A stretch of DNA of 64,000 nucleotides from UBA4971 sp900019985. GTDB taxonomy: Bacteria > Bacillota > SHA-98 > UBA4971. Below are positions 52,230-61,846 of the stretch, in pieces; the first letter of the stretch is position 1, and every line of letters starts with the position of its first letter. Where the stretch lies: the NCBI GenBank assembly GCA_050949175.1, contig JBMNFG010000014.1:13493-77492 (forward strand), written 5' to 3'. Both the position numbers and the translations under genes were made by a program. The notes below the pieces were generated by a model. The model saw nothing but the letters and a program-made list of their open reading frames with translations. It made no database searches and had not been told where the DNA came from.

Positions 52230-53207
52230 TTAGTCAAACGGGGTTTTTCCCGGAGCCGGAACATTTGCTTCGGTAATCAACGGCGCATCCAGATAGATTA
52301 CAGGCATTCCACCTGTCACTTTGAGAGGATCCAACCCTTTAACAATAATATCGTCTACTATTTCCATAGCCTTTTTCGCATATTCCTCAAAAGGCTGAGC
52401 CACGGTGGCCACAAACGGACTGCCCCTTCTAATCATGTCATAAGCCTGGTCGGTTCCGTCAATTCCAACAACAAAGATATCATCCTTCGTGTATCCTGCC
52501 GCTTCAACAGCCAGTGCCGCAGCGGCGGATAAATCGTCAAACACACAGAAGATTGCATCGATCTCATCACCGTGACGTGTCAGCCAAGTCTCAACAGTAG
52601 CCTGGGTGTCTTCTACAAAGCCGGACGGCGGCATCTCATGTTCATCCAAGAGTTTTATTTCCGGATATTCTGTCAAAACGGTATCCAGTACCAGTCCTCT
52701 TCTTCTGCATCCAAAATGCTGCCGGAATTTTACCGCCACGATATTGCCTTTCCCTCCCAAGCGGTCTGTTATATAGGAGGCGACTTTTGCACCCATCACA
52801 AAGTTGTTGGCCGTTATGTTCACCAACACCCCCGGCGCCCAGCCGGAATCCACAGCAATAATAGGGATCTTTGCTTTGTTGGCGGTATCAATCGCCGGTT
52901 TAATACTGGGCAAATCGGCATTACTGACGACAATGGCATCTACCTTGTTTTGCACAAGAGTCTCAATGGCGTTGGTATACTCCGCCCACGACCCTTTGGC
53001 ATCCTTAATTGTAAGATCCCATTTTTTCTCCTTGCACCAGTCTTCGACTACTTTTGCCTCTCTGGCCTGGGATGTCGCTGTAATTGTCGCCGTAACATAA
53101 CCGAGTTTCACCTTTTTCGGAGCGGCCCCGGCGGTGAATGCCATTCCCAATACCAGAATCAAGAGGAACATAAGCACTGCTGGGCTAAACCGGAATCTTC
53201 TCATCAT
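52230..53207 (-). CDS. Sugar ABC transporter substrate-binding protein (RbsB-like)
   Basis: 325 residues from ATG 53207 (AAAAAGGAGGAAG upstream; the longer open frame to 53279 has no site). A signal peptide (MMRRFRFSPAVLMFLLILVLGMAFTAGAA) has no lipobox Cys, so it is secreted or uncleaved. The mature part is a type I periplasmic-binding fold (VDAIVVSNADLPSIKPAIDTANKAKIPIIAVDSG ... GIDGTDQAYDMI), as in ribose- and polyol-binding proteins. Co-located with a matching permease and ATPase. Ligand unknown. Confidence 0.9.
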   Translation of the reverse strand: MMRRFRFSPAVLMFLLILVLGMAFTAGAAPKKVKLGYVTATITATSQAREAKVVEDWCKEKKWDLTIKDAKGSWAEYTNAIETLVQNKVDAIVVSNADLPSIKPAIDTANKAKIPIIAVDSGWAPGVLVNITANNFVMGAKVASYITDRLGGKGNIVAVKFRQHFGCRRRGLVLDTVLTEYPEIKLLDEHEMPPSGFVEDTQATVETWLTRHGDEIDAIFCVFDDLSAAAALAVEAAGYTKDDIFVVGIDGTDQAYDMIRRGSPFVATVAQPFEEYAKKAMEIVDDIIVKGLDPLKVTGGMPVIYLDAPLITEANVPAPGKTPFD

Positions 53208-53332
53208 TCTTCCTTCCTCCTTTTTATAATCTTTGGGTCGCGTGCATGGAAATAACCGGCTGTTTCCCTCCTCAATCACCCCCTAGATCATCTATTGCCC
53301 TCTCAGAAACGTACCCTAATACCTGATTTCAA

Positions 53333-54283
53333 TCAGCTCTTTGCCTGAATTCTCGTTAAGGCTACCGCGCCGATTAGTACCGCCCCTTGAATGATATATT
53401 CATAATAATACGGCACGGCAATCATGGTTAAGCCGTTGTTCAGCACCCCCATAATCACAACACCGACAAAGGTACCGAGGAGATTAGGGATTCTCTCGCC
53501 AAAAATCGCTGTCCCCAAAAAAACCGTGGCAAAGCAATTCATCAAATAACCGCTGCCCGCTGTTGGTTGTCCGGAGCCCAGCCGGGAAGCGAGAACAATT
53601 CCGCCCATGGCGGCGCAAAACTGTGACAAAACCAGTCCAAGGATGCGGTAACGATCGGTGGCAATCCCGGAATAACGGGCGGCGATGATATTACCGCCAA
53701 TTGCATACATATACCGCCCGTACTTGGTTTTTTTTGTAAAAATTATCCCCAGTGTTAGAAAGACCAAGGCGATAATTACCGGAACGGGTATAGATAAAAG
53801 ATCCCCCCGTCCCAGGGCAATAAAGCCGGCGGGGAATTGCCCGTAAATCGGTTTTCCCCTGGTGATAAAATAGTTAAAACCCAAAATAATGGTGGACATG
53901 GCCAGAGTAACAATAAAAGAACTAATCCTAACTTTGGTCACGATTAAGCCGTTGAGCAAACCAAAGATAACCCCGATGAATAATACCAGGAGAACAGCGG
54001 CAATTTGGCTATAACCGGCCAAAAGAAGACTGGTAACCAAAACTCCACTAAGGCCGCACATCTCTCCGATGGAAAGGTCAAACTCGTTAAGGATCATACA
54101 AAAAGTCAAGCCAGTGGATAGAAGACTGAGGATTGAGATCTGCCGCAATAAACTGATCGCATTGGTAACGCTCAAAAATCTTGGCGCTTTGAGGGAAAAA
54201 AATATGATCAGCAGCAACAGGCCGACCAGGATCCCATATTTGCTGAAAAACCCTTCCATCCTGAATCGTTTATTCTTGTTCAT
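53333..54283 (-). CDS. Sugar ABC transporter permease (RbsC-like)
   Basis: 316 residues with about ten hydrophobic helices and the family motifs LNEFDLSIGEMCGLSGVL, GLLNGLIVTKVRISSFIVTLA and YAIGGNIIAARYSGI. The gene start overlaps the ATPase stop by 4 bases (ATGA). It would form a homodimeric channel with the ATPase encoded upstream. Confidence 0.93.
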   Translation of the reverse strand: MNKNKRFRMEGFFSKYGILVGLLLLIIFFSLKAPRFLSVTNAISLLRQISILSLLSTGLTFCMILNEFDLSIGEMCGLSGVLVTSLLLAGYSQIAAVLLVLFIGVIFGLLNGLIVTKVRISSFIVTLAMSTIILGFNYFITRGKPIYGQFPAGFIALGRGDLLSIPVPVIIALVFLTLGIIFTKKTKYGRYMYAIGGNIIAARYSGIATDRYRILGLVLSQFCAAMGGIVLASRLGSGQPTAGSGYLMNCFATVFLGTAIFGERIPNLLGTFVGVVIMGVLNNGLTMIAVPYYYEYIIQGAVLIGAVALTRIQAKS

Positions 54284-55803
54284 ATGGTTGCTGCACCTCT
54301 CTCTTGCATATCGCCCTTATCCTTAATGGCATACTGTAGAATCGCTTGTTGGGAAAACTGCTCTCTGGCAAACTCCGCCGTTATGGTCCCTTCATTCATT
54401 ACATATATCCGGTCGCACATTCCTGTTAACTCCAACAGGTCCGAAGAGATAAAAATGATGCCAACCCCTGCTTTCACCAGTTCAGCCATGATTTGATAAA
54501 TTTCCCGCTTAGCCCCGACATCAACACCGTTCGTGGCCTCATCCATAATTAGGGCTGCGGACCTTTCCGCCAGCCACTTGCCAATTACCACCTTTTGCTG
54601 GTTACCGCCGCTCAAATTACTGACAATCTGCCCGATACTGGTAACGCGGATATCAAACTTGTCCACTGCTTCCTGCGCATTTTTCCTTTCTTTCTCTTTG
54701 CTCAAGAAAAACCCGGAACAGACCCTGTCGAGGTGCGCCAGTGACAAGTTCTCTCCCACGTTCATCTCCAGGTTGAGCCCTTGGGTTCTCCGGTCTTCCG
54801 GGATTAGGTACAGACCTTCTTCAATCATGACCCGGGGTGATTTGGGCTGAATACTCTTCCCTTTAAAAATGACCTCCCCGGCTTTCATCTTTCTTAAACC
54901 AAAAATAGTCTCCGCCAGTTCGGTGCGGCCGGAACCAACCATGCCATAAAGCCCGACGATTTCACCTTTATGAACCCGAAAATTGATGTTGTGGAGCTTC
55001 CCGCAATGAATATTCTTCCCTTCCAGCACTGCTTCCCCGATCGGTACGGATGCTTTGGGATATAAATCCTTTATTTCCCTGGCCACCATCATATTAATCA
55101 CTGTTTTTTGATCAACATGGTCTGTATGATGGGTCCCGATTTTCTTCCCGTCCCTCAGCACTGTAATCCGGTCGGAGATCTGGAAGATCTCATCGAGACG
55201 GTGGGAGATAAAAATGATTCCAACCTTTTCTTTTAACCTGTTCAGTAACTTAAAAAGCATCAGCGCTTCGTTCTTGGTTAGACTTGAGGTCGGTTCATCA
55301 AAAATGATAATCTCCGGTTGTAATAGCATCACTCGTAAAATCTCCACCATCTGTTGCTTGGACGGGCCCAAATCTCCGACCGGCTTATCCAGCTCAAAAT
55401 CCATCCCGATCTCTTGCATTAGTTCAATCACTTTCTTCTTCATCAAATCCTGCCGCAAAAAAATTGCGTGGGATGTAACCTCCTGGTTTAAAAAGATATT
55501 TTCGACAGCATTAAAAAAGGGGACTAAATTCCGTTCCTGATATACCATGCCAATCCCCAGGCCAATGGCTTGCAAGGGGTGGTTAATCTGGACTTTTTTC
55601 CCGTTCAGAAAAATCTCACCTTCGGTAGGTGGAAAAATCCCCGCCAATATCTTGGAAAAAGTGGACTTTCCAGCACCGTTCTCCCCTACCAGAGCATGGA
55701 TCTCACCTTTCTTCAACTGAAAGTCGACATGATCCAATGCCTTTACCCCGGGAAAAGTCTTTGTTATGCCTCTGGCTTCCAAGATATATTTTGTGTTTGC
55801 CAT
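54280..55803 (-). CDS. Sugar ABC transporter ATPase (RbsA-like, two domains)
   Basis: About 507 residues from ATG 55803 (MANTKYILEARGITKTFPG); in-frame starts further upstream (up to 55845) have no better site. Domain 1: Walker A GENGAGKST, signature LGPSKQQMVEILR, Walker B IIIFDEPTSSL. Domain 2 has the degenerate P-loop GMVGSGRTE usual for this family, signature LSGGNQQKV and Walker B ALIMDEATNGVD. As in ribose and other sugar importers, one chain supplies both ATPase halves. Confidence 0.92.
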   Translation of the reverse strand: MANTKYILEARGITKTFPGVKALDHVDFQLKKGEIHALVGENGAGKSTFSKILAGIFPPTEGEIFLNGKKVQINHPLQAIGLGIGMVYQERNLVPFFNAVENIFLNQEVTSHAIFLRQDLMKKKVIELMQEIGMDFELDKPVGDLGPSKQQMVEILRVMLLQPEIIIFDEPTSSLTKNEALMLFKLLNRLKEKVGIIFISHRLDEIFQISDRITVLRDGKKIGTHHTDHVDQKTVINMMVAREIKDLYPKASVPIGEAVLEGKNIHCGKLHNINFRVHKGEIVGLYGMVGSGRTELAETIFGLRKMKAGEVIFKGKSIQPKSPRVMIEEGLYLIPEDRRTQGLNLEMNVGENLSLAHLDRVCSGFFLSKEKERKNAQEAVDKFDIRVTSIGQIVSNLSGGNQQKVVIGKWLAERSAALIMDEATNGVDVGAKREIYQIMAELVKAGVGIIFISSDLLELTGMCDRIYVMNEGTITAEFAREQFSQQAILQYAIKDKGDMQERGAATI

Positions 55804-55889
55804 CTTCTCACCCATTCTCTTTTCATTCTCATCCAGACTGAACACCGGAAATCATTCCGTGCAGAGCCTGCCCGTGGAATACGTACTTC

Positions 55890-56915
55890 TCAGTCACAGG
55901 TAATGCATATTTTCAAACCTTCACATTCCATTGCGAGCGCAAAAGCTTTTTTAATCTCGGAAAGCGGAAAACGATGGGTAATCATTTGACCGATATTAAT
56001 CTTTTTCTGCATGATAATCTCTGCCGCCTGTTTGAATTGTCTGGTCGTAAACCCGGAGCTTCCCAGCAAGGCAACTTGTTTATAATGGATCAGGTTGGGA
56101 TCCAATGTTAAGGTGGATGAACCCGGGAAGCCGCCAAATAACATAACCCTGCCGCCGGGTCGGGCCAGACTCAGAACAGACTCGGCAACTACCGTATTGG
56201 CAACGGCAATTATTAAAGCGTCAACGCCTCTCCCCTCGGTTACTTCCCGGACAACCTCGTTCAAATCTTGTTTGGTGGGGTCAACAGCCAAGGCGCCCAG
56301 CTTTTCTGCAATTTCCCTGCGGTGGGCTACCGGTTCACTGACAATAACCCGGCCGGCGCCTTTTAATTGGCTGACCAAAACATTCAGCAGGCCCATAGGA
56401 CCGGCGCCAACCACCAGAACATTATCTCCCAGGCAAATATCACAGTCCTCTACGGCATTAATCACACAAGCCAGGGGTTCGGACAAAGCCGCTTCTTCCA
56501 GGTTGGCGTCAGGGGGGAGTTTTACCATGCCGGCAGCGGCATAAGGCTGAGAAACTTTAATGTACTCGGCGAAAGACCCATTACTCAACAAAGTCCGGTT
56601 TGGGCAGAGTTCAAAGATGCCTCTTTGACAAATATAACAGTCCCCGCAATTCAGGAAAGGTGGCAATGTCACCAGATCCCCGGCGGTACAGACTTTAACC
56701 TTCTCTCCGGTTGCGACTACCTCGCCGGCAAATTCATGCCCTAAAATAACCGGCGGAATGAAGGCATGGTGACCACGGCGAAAGGTCTTAATATCAGTTC
56801 CGCAAATTAAGGAGCACTTGATCCTGATCAAAATATCTTCAGGGTCTTCAATTTCCGGCGTTTTTACCTCCTCAATTTCCATTAGGCCCGGGCCTCTGTA
56901 AACTGCAGCAATCAA
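55890..56915 (-). CDS. Zinc-dependent alcohol (polyol) dehydrogenase
   Basis: 341 residues, medium-chain dehydrogenase. Catalytic Zn: Cys in LICGTDIKTFRRGHH and His-Glu in LGHEFAGEVV. Structural Zn Cys cluster: CGDCYICQRGIFELC. NAD-binding glycines: VVGAGPMGLLNVLV. The overall shape resembles sorbitol or threonine-type dehydrogenases. It probably oxidises an imported polyol to the ketose that the FGGY kinase then phosphorylates. AGGAGGTAAT lies before the ATG. The regulator gene is 60 bases upstream. Confidence 0.9.
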   Translation of the reverse strand: MIAAVYRGPGLMEIEEVKTPEIEDPEDILIRIKCSLICGTDIKTFRRGHHAFIPPVILGHEFAGEVVATGEKVKVCTAGDLVTLPPFLNCGDCYICQRGIFELCPNRTLLSNGSFAEYIKVSQPYAAAGMVKLPPDANLEEAALSEPLACVINAVEDCDICLGDNVLVVGAGPMGLLNVLVSQLKGAGRVIVSEPVAHRREIAEKLGALAVDPTKQDLNEVVREVTEGRGVDALIIAVANTVVAESVLSLARPGGRVMLFGGFPGSSTLTLDPNLIHYKQVALLGSSGFTTRQFKQAAEIIMQKKINIGQMITHRFPLSEIKKAFALAMECEGLKICITCD

Positions 56916-56974
56916 TGATATTACCTCCTCTTTAGTTTATCTCTGGCACGCGTACATGCGCGTCAATTCCGGTA

Positions 56975-58012
56975 TTACCTGAGAATGTTCCGGGCGGTCT
57001 GCTCGTCTGTTACCAACGCATTAATCAGGCCTTTGGCCAGCGCTCCTTTTGCCGCAGGCACCCTGCCGCTTCCTCCACCGATGCCGATACGGACAGGAAC
57101 CTTCATTAACTGCTCAAAGGTAATCGCAATTATTCTCTGACTAAGGCTGGTCTGACACTCATTCCCTTCTTTGTCAATGAAACGCCCGCAAATATCCCCA
57201 ACCGCCTCTTTTTTCAGCCATTGCTGTTCCTCTTCCGCAAGCTCGGAGTAATTAAGGAGCAGTAACGAGTTGGCAGCCGGTGGACCAATGGTGACAAAAA
57301 CCTTGGTTAGTTTCTCCCAATCACCCCTGACTTTTTTAAGCATGTTTTCTTCCAAAAGCAGGTCGTAGGTCTTTTGTGTTTTAACAACCAGCGGTGCGTC
57401 CAATACGCCGGATACACCGCCAAAATGCTGGGCAAATTCACGGCACAACTCATTAATCTGATACTCCGCTTCCATTCGTCCCCTGCCACCGACCAGGGGA
57501 ACAACCTTGATTTCCAAATTTTTTTCCATGTTTCCCAGAGAGTTAACCATCTCATAAATTGTACGCCCGCTGCTAAGACCGACAAGTTCATTCCTTTCAA
57601 TGACTTCCCCGGCCAACTCAACGGCGGCTATCCCCAATGCCTTTCTGAGCAGGCTTTCATCTGCAAAAGTACCACTGATCACAACTGCATGTTTTAAAGA
57701 AAATTTTTCTTTGAGGCTCTTTTCGAGCTCCTTTACTTTTTCAAGAGGGTTTTTAATATGTACTTCCACAACTCCATCTTTGATTGCCTTAGCCAACAAT
57801 CTGGATACTGTTGATCTGGAACAGTTCAAAATTTTCCCGATCTGGCCCTGGTCATAGCCTTTTAAAAAATATAACTCACTGGCCTTGATCTCCAAGATGA
57901 TCTGCTCATGATTTAGATCTTTACTTACCAACTCTTCCCACCATTCTGTGAAAATATTTGCAGCATATTTTTTCACGTTTTTATTATAACAAATTTGTTT
58001 CCTCTTTGTCAA
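56975..58012 (-). CDS. SorC-family transcriptional regulator
   Basis: 345 residues. The HTH near the N-terminus (YDQGQIGKILNCSRSTVSRLLAKAIKDG) and the large sugar-phosphate-binding domain with GLSSGRTIYEMVNSL and the closing GIGGGSGRVPAAKGAL are typical of SorC/DeoR-like proteins, which respond to phosphorylated sugars. The open frame starts at ATG 58012; a TTG 27 codons later (LVSKDLNHEQ) is an alternative start. It stands first in the sugar operon and probably autoregulates it. The ISNCY element is inserted only 17 bases upstream, so its promoter has been displaced. Confidence 0.85.
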   Translation of the reverse strand: MTKRKQICYNKNVKKYAANIFTEWWEELVSKDLNHEQIILEIKASELYFLKGYDQGQIGKILNCSRSTVSRLLAKAIKDGVVEVHIKNPLEKVKELEKSLKEKFSLKHAVVISGTFADESLLRKALGIAAVELAGEVIERNELVGLSSGRTIYEMVNSLGNMEKNLEIKVVPLVGGRGRMEAEYQINELCREFAQHFGGVSGVLDAPLVVKTQKTYDLLLEENMLKKVRGDWEKLTKVFVTIGPPAANSLLLLNYSELAEEEQQWLKKEAVGDICGRFIDKEGNECQTSLSQRIIAITFEQLMKVPVRIGIGGGSGRVPAAKGALAKGLINALVTDEQTARNILR

Positions 58013-58028
58013 AGATTATTTTAGGGTT
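58013..58028. repeat. 16-bp target-site duplication of the ISNCY element (left)
   Basis: AGATTATTTTAGGGTT is repeated exactly at 62482-62497, immediately outside the two ends of the ISNCY element. It marks a single insertion event with a long target duplication. Confidence 0.75.
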
Positions 58029-58104
58029 GTGTGGTTGTTCTGTGATAATGTCATGCTGAATGTATTCTGGTAAAATGTCACCTATGCGAGAGGAGACATT
58101 CAAC

Positions 58105-59155
58105 ATGACTCAGCAGGAGATGAAGAAACTGAGAGTCATCGACCAAATCATTGCCAAGAACATCACAGTCGGGGAGGCTGCCAGATTGCTTAACCTCAGT
58201 GAACGCCAAGTGTTGAGGCTAAAGAAAGGGGTAATGGAACAAGGAGCCGCGTTCATTATTCATAAAAATAGAGGCCGTAAGCCTTCTCACGCCATCCCAG
58301 ACATGCTAAGCAACAGAATAGTTGAACTTAAGCAGTCGGATAAGTATAAACACTCGAATTTTACTCACTTTCGGGAGTTGCTCGAGGAACATGAGGGAAT
58401 TTCCGTAAGCTACCCAACCGTATATCGCATTTTGAGCGAAGCTGGAATAATCAGTCCAAAGAAAAAAAGAAAGAGCAGAACTCATTATCGCCGGAAAAGA
58501 AAGGCTCAAGAAGGCCTATTAGTTCAAATTGATGCATCGCCCCATACGTGGTTCGGCGAGACAATTACCTCGCTGCATGGCGCTATCGATGATGCAACCG
58601 GGAAAGTCTGTGCCCTACATCTCGAGGAGAATGAATGCCTGCTTGGGTATTTTGAAATAGCAGAACAAATGATTACCCGTGAAGGGATTCCCGTTAGTGT
58701 CTACAGTGACCGCCATACTATTTTCAAATCGCCTAAGGCTAAGGAAGTATCCATAGAGCAACAGCTTAAAGGCAAACAAGCTAACCTAACTCAATTTGGT
58801 GAAGCTATGGAGGAGTTAGGCATTAATGTTTTATTCGCTACATCACCCCAGGCAAAAGGCCGTATTGAGAGGCTCTGGGAGACACTTCAGAGTAGGCTCC
58901 CCATAGAATTTAAAATACATAAAATCACCACTATTGAGGAGGCCAACAGTTTCTTGGTTCAGTATATCGACAAATTCAACCAGCAATTCGCAATTGAACC
59001 GGAAATCGCCGAAACTGCTTTTCGCACGCTCGATGATAGCGTTAACCTCAATACAATCCTTTGTATTAAGGAACAAAGGATTGTATCCGATGGAGGTGGC
59101 TTCTCCTATTGCGGGCAATATTATCAATTGATGAAAGACGGTAAAAACGCCTCAT
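58105..59155 (+). pseudogene. ISNCY transposase, N-terminal and catalytic part
   Basis: ATG 58105 (MTQQEMKKLRVIDQII) with GAGAGGAG upstream. An N-terminal helix-turn-helix (TVGEAARLLNLSERQVLRLKKG) is followed by an integrase core: LVQIDASPHTWFG (first Asp), VYSDRHTIF (second Asp) and SPQAKGRIERLWETLQ (Glu). The true frame leaves the element's own sequence at DGKNAS, where IS21 begins; the remaining C-terminal residues up to 59418 are translated from IS21. The missing tail lies at 62009-62286. Confidence 0.88.
58993..59155 (+). repeat. 162-bp direct repeat flanking the IS21 element, left copy
   Basis: Matches 61847-62008 throughout, except for one T missing from the right copy (CTATTGCGGGC versus CTATGCGGGC). 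Both copies are ISNCY transposase sequence; the length is far beyond a normal IS21 target duplication (4-8 bp). Confidence 0.92.
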
Positions 59156-59372
59156 CGCGAAATACGGTTCATCTCGATCACCTGAAACGGTTCATGCCGA
59201 TCGCCGGATACGGTTCAAGTCGATCACCCGAAACGGTTCATGCCGATCACCAAATACGGTCTAAGCCGATCAGTTTTGGTGGGGGTATCCTCAAATATCA
59301 ATTTGCCATAGGACAATTGCGTCCAAAATCTAAGTTCACAAGTAACTTAGAAGAAAGGTGGACGCAGAGGCC

Positions 59373-60947
59373 ATGGCCACAAGGAGGATATCCGTGCGGA
59401 AGATTCGAGAAATCCTAAAGCTGAAATGGCAAGATGGACTGAGTAACCGGCAGATAGCTACAAGCTGCAATGTTTCACCTAGTACTGTAAGCGACCTAGT
59501 TCAAAGGGCTGCTCATGCAGGCCTATCGTGGCCATCGGTGCAAGAAATGACTGACAGAGCCTTAGAAGCGATGCTCTATGTTGACGTTAGTATTCGAAAA
59601 CCTCCCCAAGCGATGCCGGATTGGCAGAAGGTCCATAAGGAGCTGTCCCGGCCTGGAGTAACACTTAAGCTCTTGTGGTGGGAATACAAAGAAATCCAGT
59701 CTGACGGGTTCCAGTACACACAGTTCTGTTATCACTATCGCCAGTGGGCCAAGCACCTCGATGTTGTCATGCGTCAGCATCATAAAGCCGGGGAAAAGGT
59801 TTTCGTTGACTGGGCTGGACAAACCGTCCCTATCCACAATCCCGTCACCGGTGACACTAGCGACGCCTACCTGTTTGTGGCCACCCTTGGGGCTACCAAC
59901 TATGCCTTTGTACGACTGTATCCGTCAATGGACTTGAGAAACTGGATCCAAGCCCACTGCGTTGCATTTGAGTTCTTTGGTGGGATACCTGCGATCGTAG
60001 TGCCAGACAACCTTAAGACCGGCGTTACCAAGCCCAATTACTACGATCCGGACATTAACCCTACTTATGCGGACATGGCTCGGCATTATGGTGTGGTCGT
60101 TCTCCCAGCAAGGATCCGCAAGCCAAATGACAAAGCCAAGGTTGAGAGTGCGGTTCTCCATGTGGAACGGAAAATCCTAGCAGCTCTTAGAGACCACACT
60201 TTCTTCAGCATAGAAGAGGCAAACGAAGCCATAGCAGAAAAGCTGGAAGGGATGAACAATGAACCGTTTCAGAAGCTCGAAGGTTCAAGGACTTCGTGGT
60301 TCTTGGAACTGGAAAAGCCAGCTCTAAAACCACTACCTCCTAAGCGCTATGAGTTCCGTCAGTGGAAAAAAGCAACGGTTCACATGGACTACCATGTAGA
60401 GTTTGAAAAACACCTGTACAGCGTTCCTTTCAAGCTTGTGGGTAAATCTGTTGAGATTTTGGCGACCCAAACCATGGTTGAGGTCTTCTATCAAGGTATG
60501 CTGGTGGCTACGCATAAACGGCTTGGTAAATGGGAGCGTTACTCGACCAAGACAGAACACATGCCAGCTTCCCACCAGAAGTACGCTTCTCGCAGTCCAG
60601 AAACCATGGAAGCTTGGGCTGGTAAGATAGGTGATCATGTTCAAGAGTGGGCTCATCACCTTTTTGAGCGATGCCAGCACCCAGAACAGGGCTATCGCTC
60701 CGTCTTAGGTGTTATTCAGTTGTCAAGCAAATACACTGCCGAACGAGTAGACAATGCGTGTAAGAGGGCAATTTCATATGGTGCGTACTCATACCGGAGC
60801 GTCAAGTCCATCCTTGAGAAAGGCTTGGACAACCTATCACTTGATCACCCCGTGCAAGCAGCCTTGCCTGATCATGAAAATGTCAGAGGGGCTAAGTACT
60901 ATGCTGCAGGAGGGGGTGAATCAGAATGGGCATTCAACAAACGCTAG
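59373..60947 (+). CDS. istA: IS21-family transposase IstA
   Basis: 524 residues from ATG 59373 (GAAAGGTGG upstream). An N-terminal helix-turn-helix (LSNRQIATSCNVSPSTVSDLV) is followed by an rve core with VFVDWAGQTVPI (first Asp), IVVPDNLKTGV (second Asp) and KPNDKAKVESAVLHVER (Glu), and the beta-barrel domain of the family. Full length and intact. It overlaps istB by 22 bp, as is normal for IS21, where the two proteins act together in cut-and-paste from a circular intermediate. Confidence 0.95.
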   Translation: MATRRISVRKIREILKLKWQDGLSNRQIATSCNVSPSTVSDLVQRAAHAGLSWPSVQEMTDRALEAMLYVDVSIRKPPQAMPDWQKVHKELSRPGVTLKLLWWEYKEIQSDGFQYTQFCYHYRQWAKHLDVVMRQHHKAGEKVFVDWAGQTVPIHNPVTGDTSDAYLFVATLGATNYAFVRLYPSMDLRNWIQAHCVAFEFFGGIPAIVVPDNLKTGVTKPNYYDPDINPTYADMARHYGVVVLPARIRKPNDKAKVESAVLHVERKILAALRDHTFFSIEEANEAIAEKLEGMNNEPFQKLEGSRTSWFLELEKPALKPLPPKRYEFRQWKKATVHMDYHVEFEKHLYSVPFKLVGKSVEILATQTMVEVFYQGMLVATHKRLGKWERYSTKTEHMPASHQKYASRSPETMEAWAGKIGDHVQEWAHHLFERCQHPEQGYRSVLGVIQLSSKYTAERVDNACKRAISYGAYSYRSVKSILEKGLDNLSLDHPVQAALPDHENVRGAKYYAAGGGESEWAFNKR

Positions 60948-61696
60948 AACGCCTGCGTCAGATGCGTTTACCCGGAATGGTCCAAGCATATCTACGAGAT
61001 TCCCAGACTGAAGGAATAACCGAGCTGTCATTCGAAGAGCGCTTAAGCCTTATCGTGGATCATGAATGGACACTTCGGGAATCCAACAGAATTGCGAGGC
61101 TATGCAAGAAAGCACGCTTTCGAGTTGCCGCCATGCCTGAAGACATCGACTATCAGCACCCTCGGGGCCTCAAGCGAAGTCAGTTTCAGGAACTCCTGAG
61201 ATGCGATTGGATCAGACAGGGACACAATGTGCTCATCGTTGGACCGACGGGCGTTGGTAAGACATTTCTTGCCTGTGCCCTTGGCAATGCCGCTTGCCGG
61301 CAGGGTATATCCGTAAGATATTATCGTGTTCCAACGCTACTACGCGAAGCCGCTATTGCTCAAGGCGATGGTCAGTACTTCGATCTACTTAGGACTCTAA
61401 GAAAGGCGGACCTTCTTATCCTCGATGATTGGGGGCTAGCCAACTTACTTCCAGCTGAGTCCAGGGACCTGCTAGAAGTACTTGAGGATCGCTCCCAGCG
61501 GTGCTCTACCTTAGTGGCCAGTCAACTTCCCATAGAACATTGGTATCAAAGCCTTGGTGACTCCACCATAGCAGATGCCATACTTGACCGAATCATTCAC
61601 AACGCACATAAAGTTATGTTGCGCGGGGAATCCATGAGGAAAATCGCAAGGAATTCTCAATTAGAAACCGAAGTTGACAGCAAACAAGAAAGTTGA
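60926..61696 (+). CDS. istB: IS21-family helper ATPase IstB
   Basis: 256 residues, DnaC-like AAA ATPase. Walker A GPTGVGKTFLACAL, Walker B DLLILDDWG and sensor region TLVASQLPIEHWYQ. It remodels target DNA for IstA. ATG 60926 lies within istA behind GGAGGGGG. Intact. Confidence 0.95.
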   Translation: MGIQQTLERLRQMRLPGMVQAYLRDSQTEGITELSFEERLSLIVDHEWTLRESNRIARLCKKARFRVAAMPEDIDYQHPRGLKRSQFQELLRCDWIRQGHNVLIVGPTGVGKTFLACALGNAACRQGISVRYYRVPTLLREAAIAQGDGQYFDLLRTLRKADLLILDDWGLANLLPAESRDLLEVLEDRSQRCSTLVASQLPIEHWYQSLGDSTIADAILDRIIHNAHKVMLRGESMRKIARNSQLETEVDSKQES

Positions 61697-61846
61697 ATTG
61701 CTTAAAACGAGGGTACCCCTGTGGGGTAAACATGAACAGGACTCATAATCCATTGATCGCCATGAACCGAAATGAGCGATCGGTTTATAGCGTATTTAGT
61801 GATCGGATCGAAGCGTATTCGGTGATCGAATTAACCGAAATACACG

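Larger units (their letters stand above)
59156..61846 (+). mobile_element. IS21-family element inserted in the ISNCY transposase gene
   Basis: Carries istA and istB. Both ends have multiple subterminal copies of a 23-bp motif (CGATCACC-n-AAACGGTTCATGC): about five on the left (59156-59276) and four on the right (61750-61846), in inverse orientation. This is the arrangement of transposase-binding sites expected in IS21. Exact tips are estimated from where the flanking repeats end. Confidence 0.85.
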
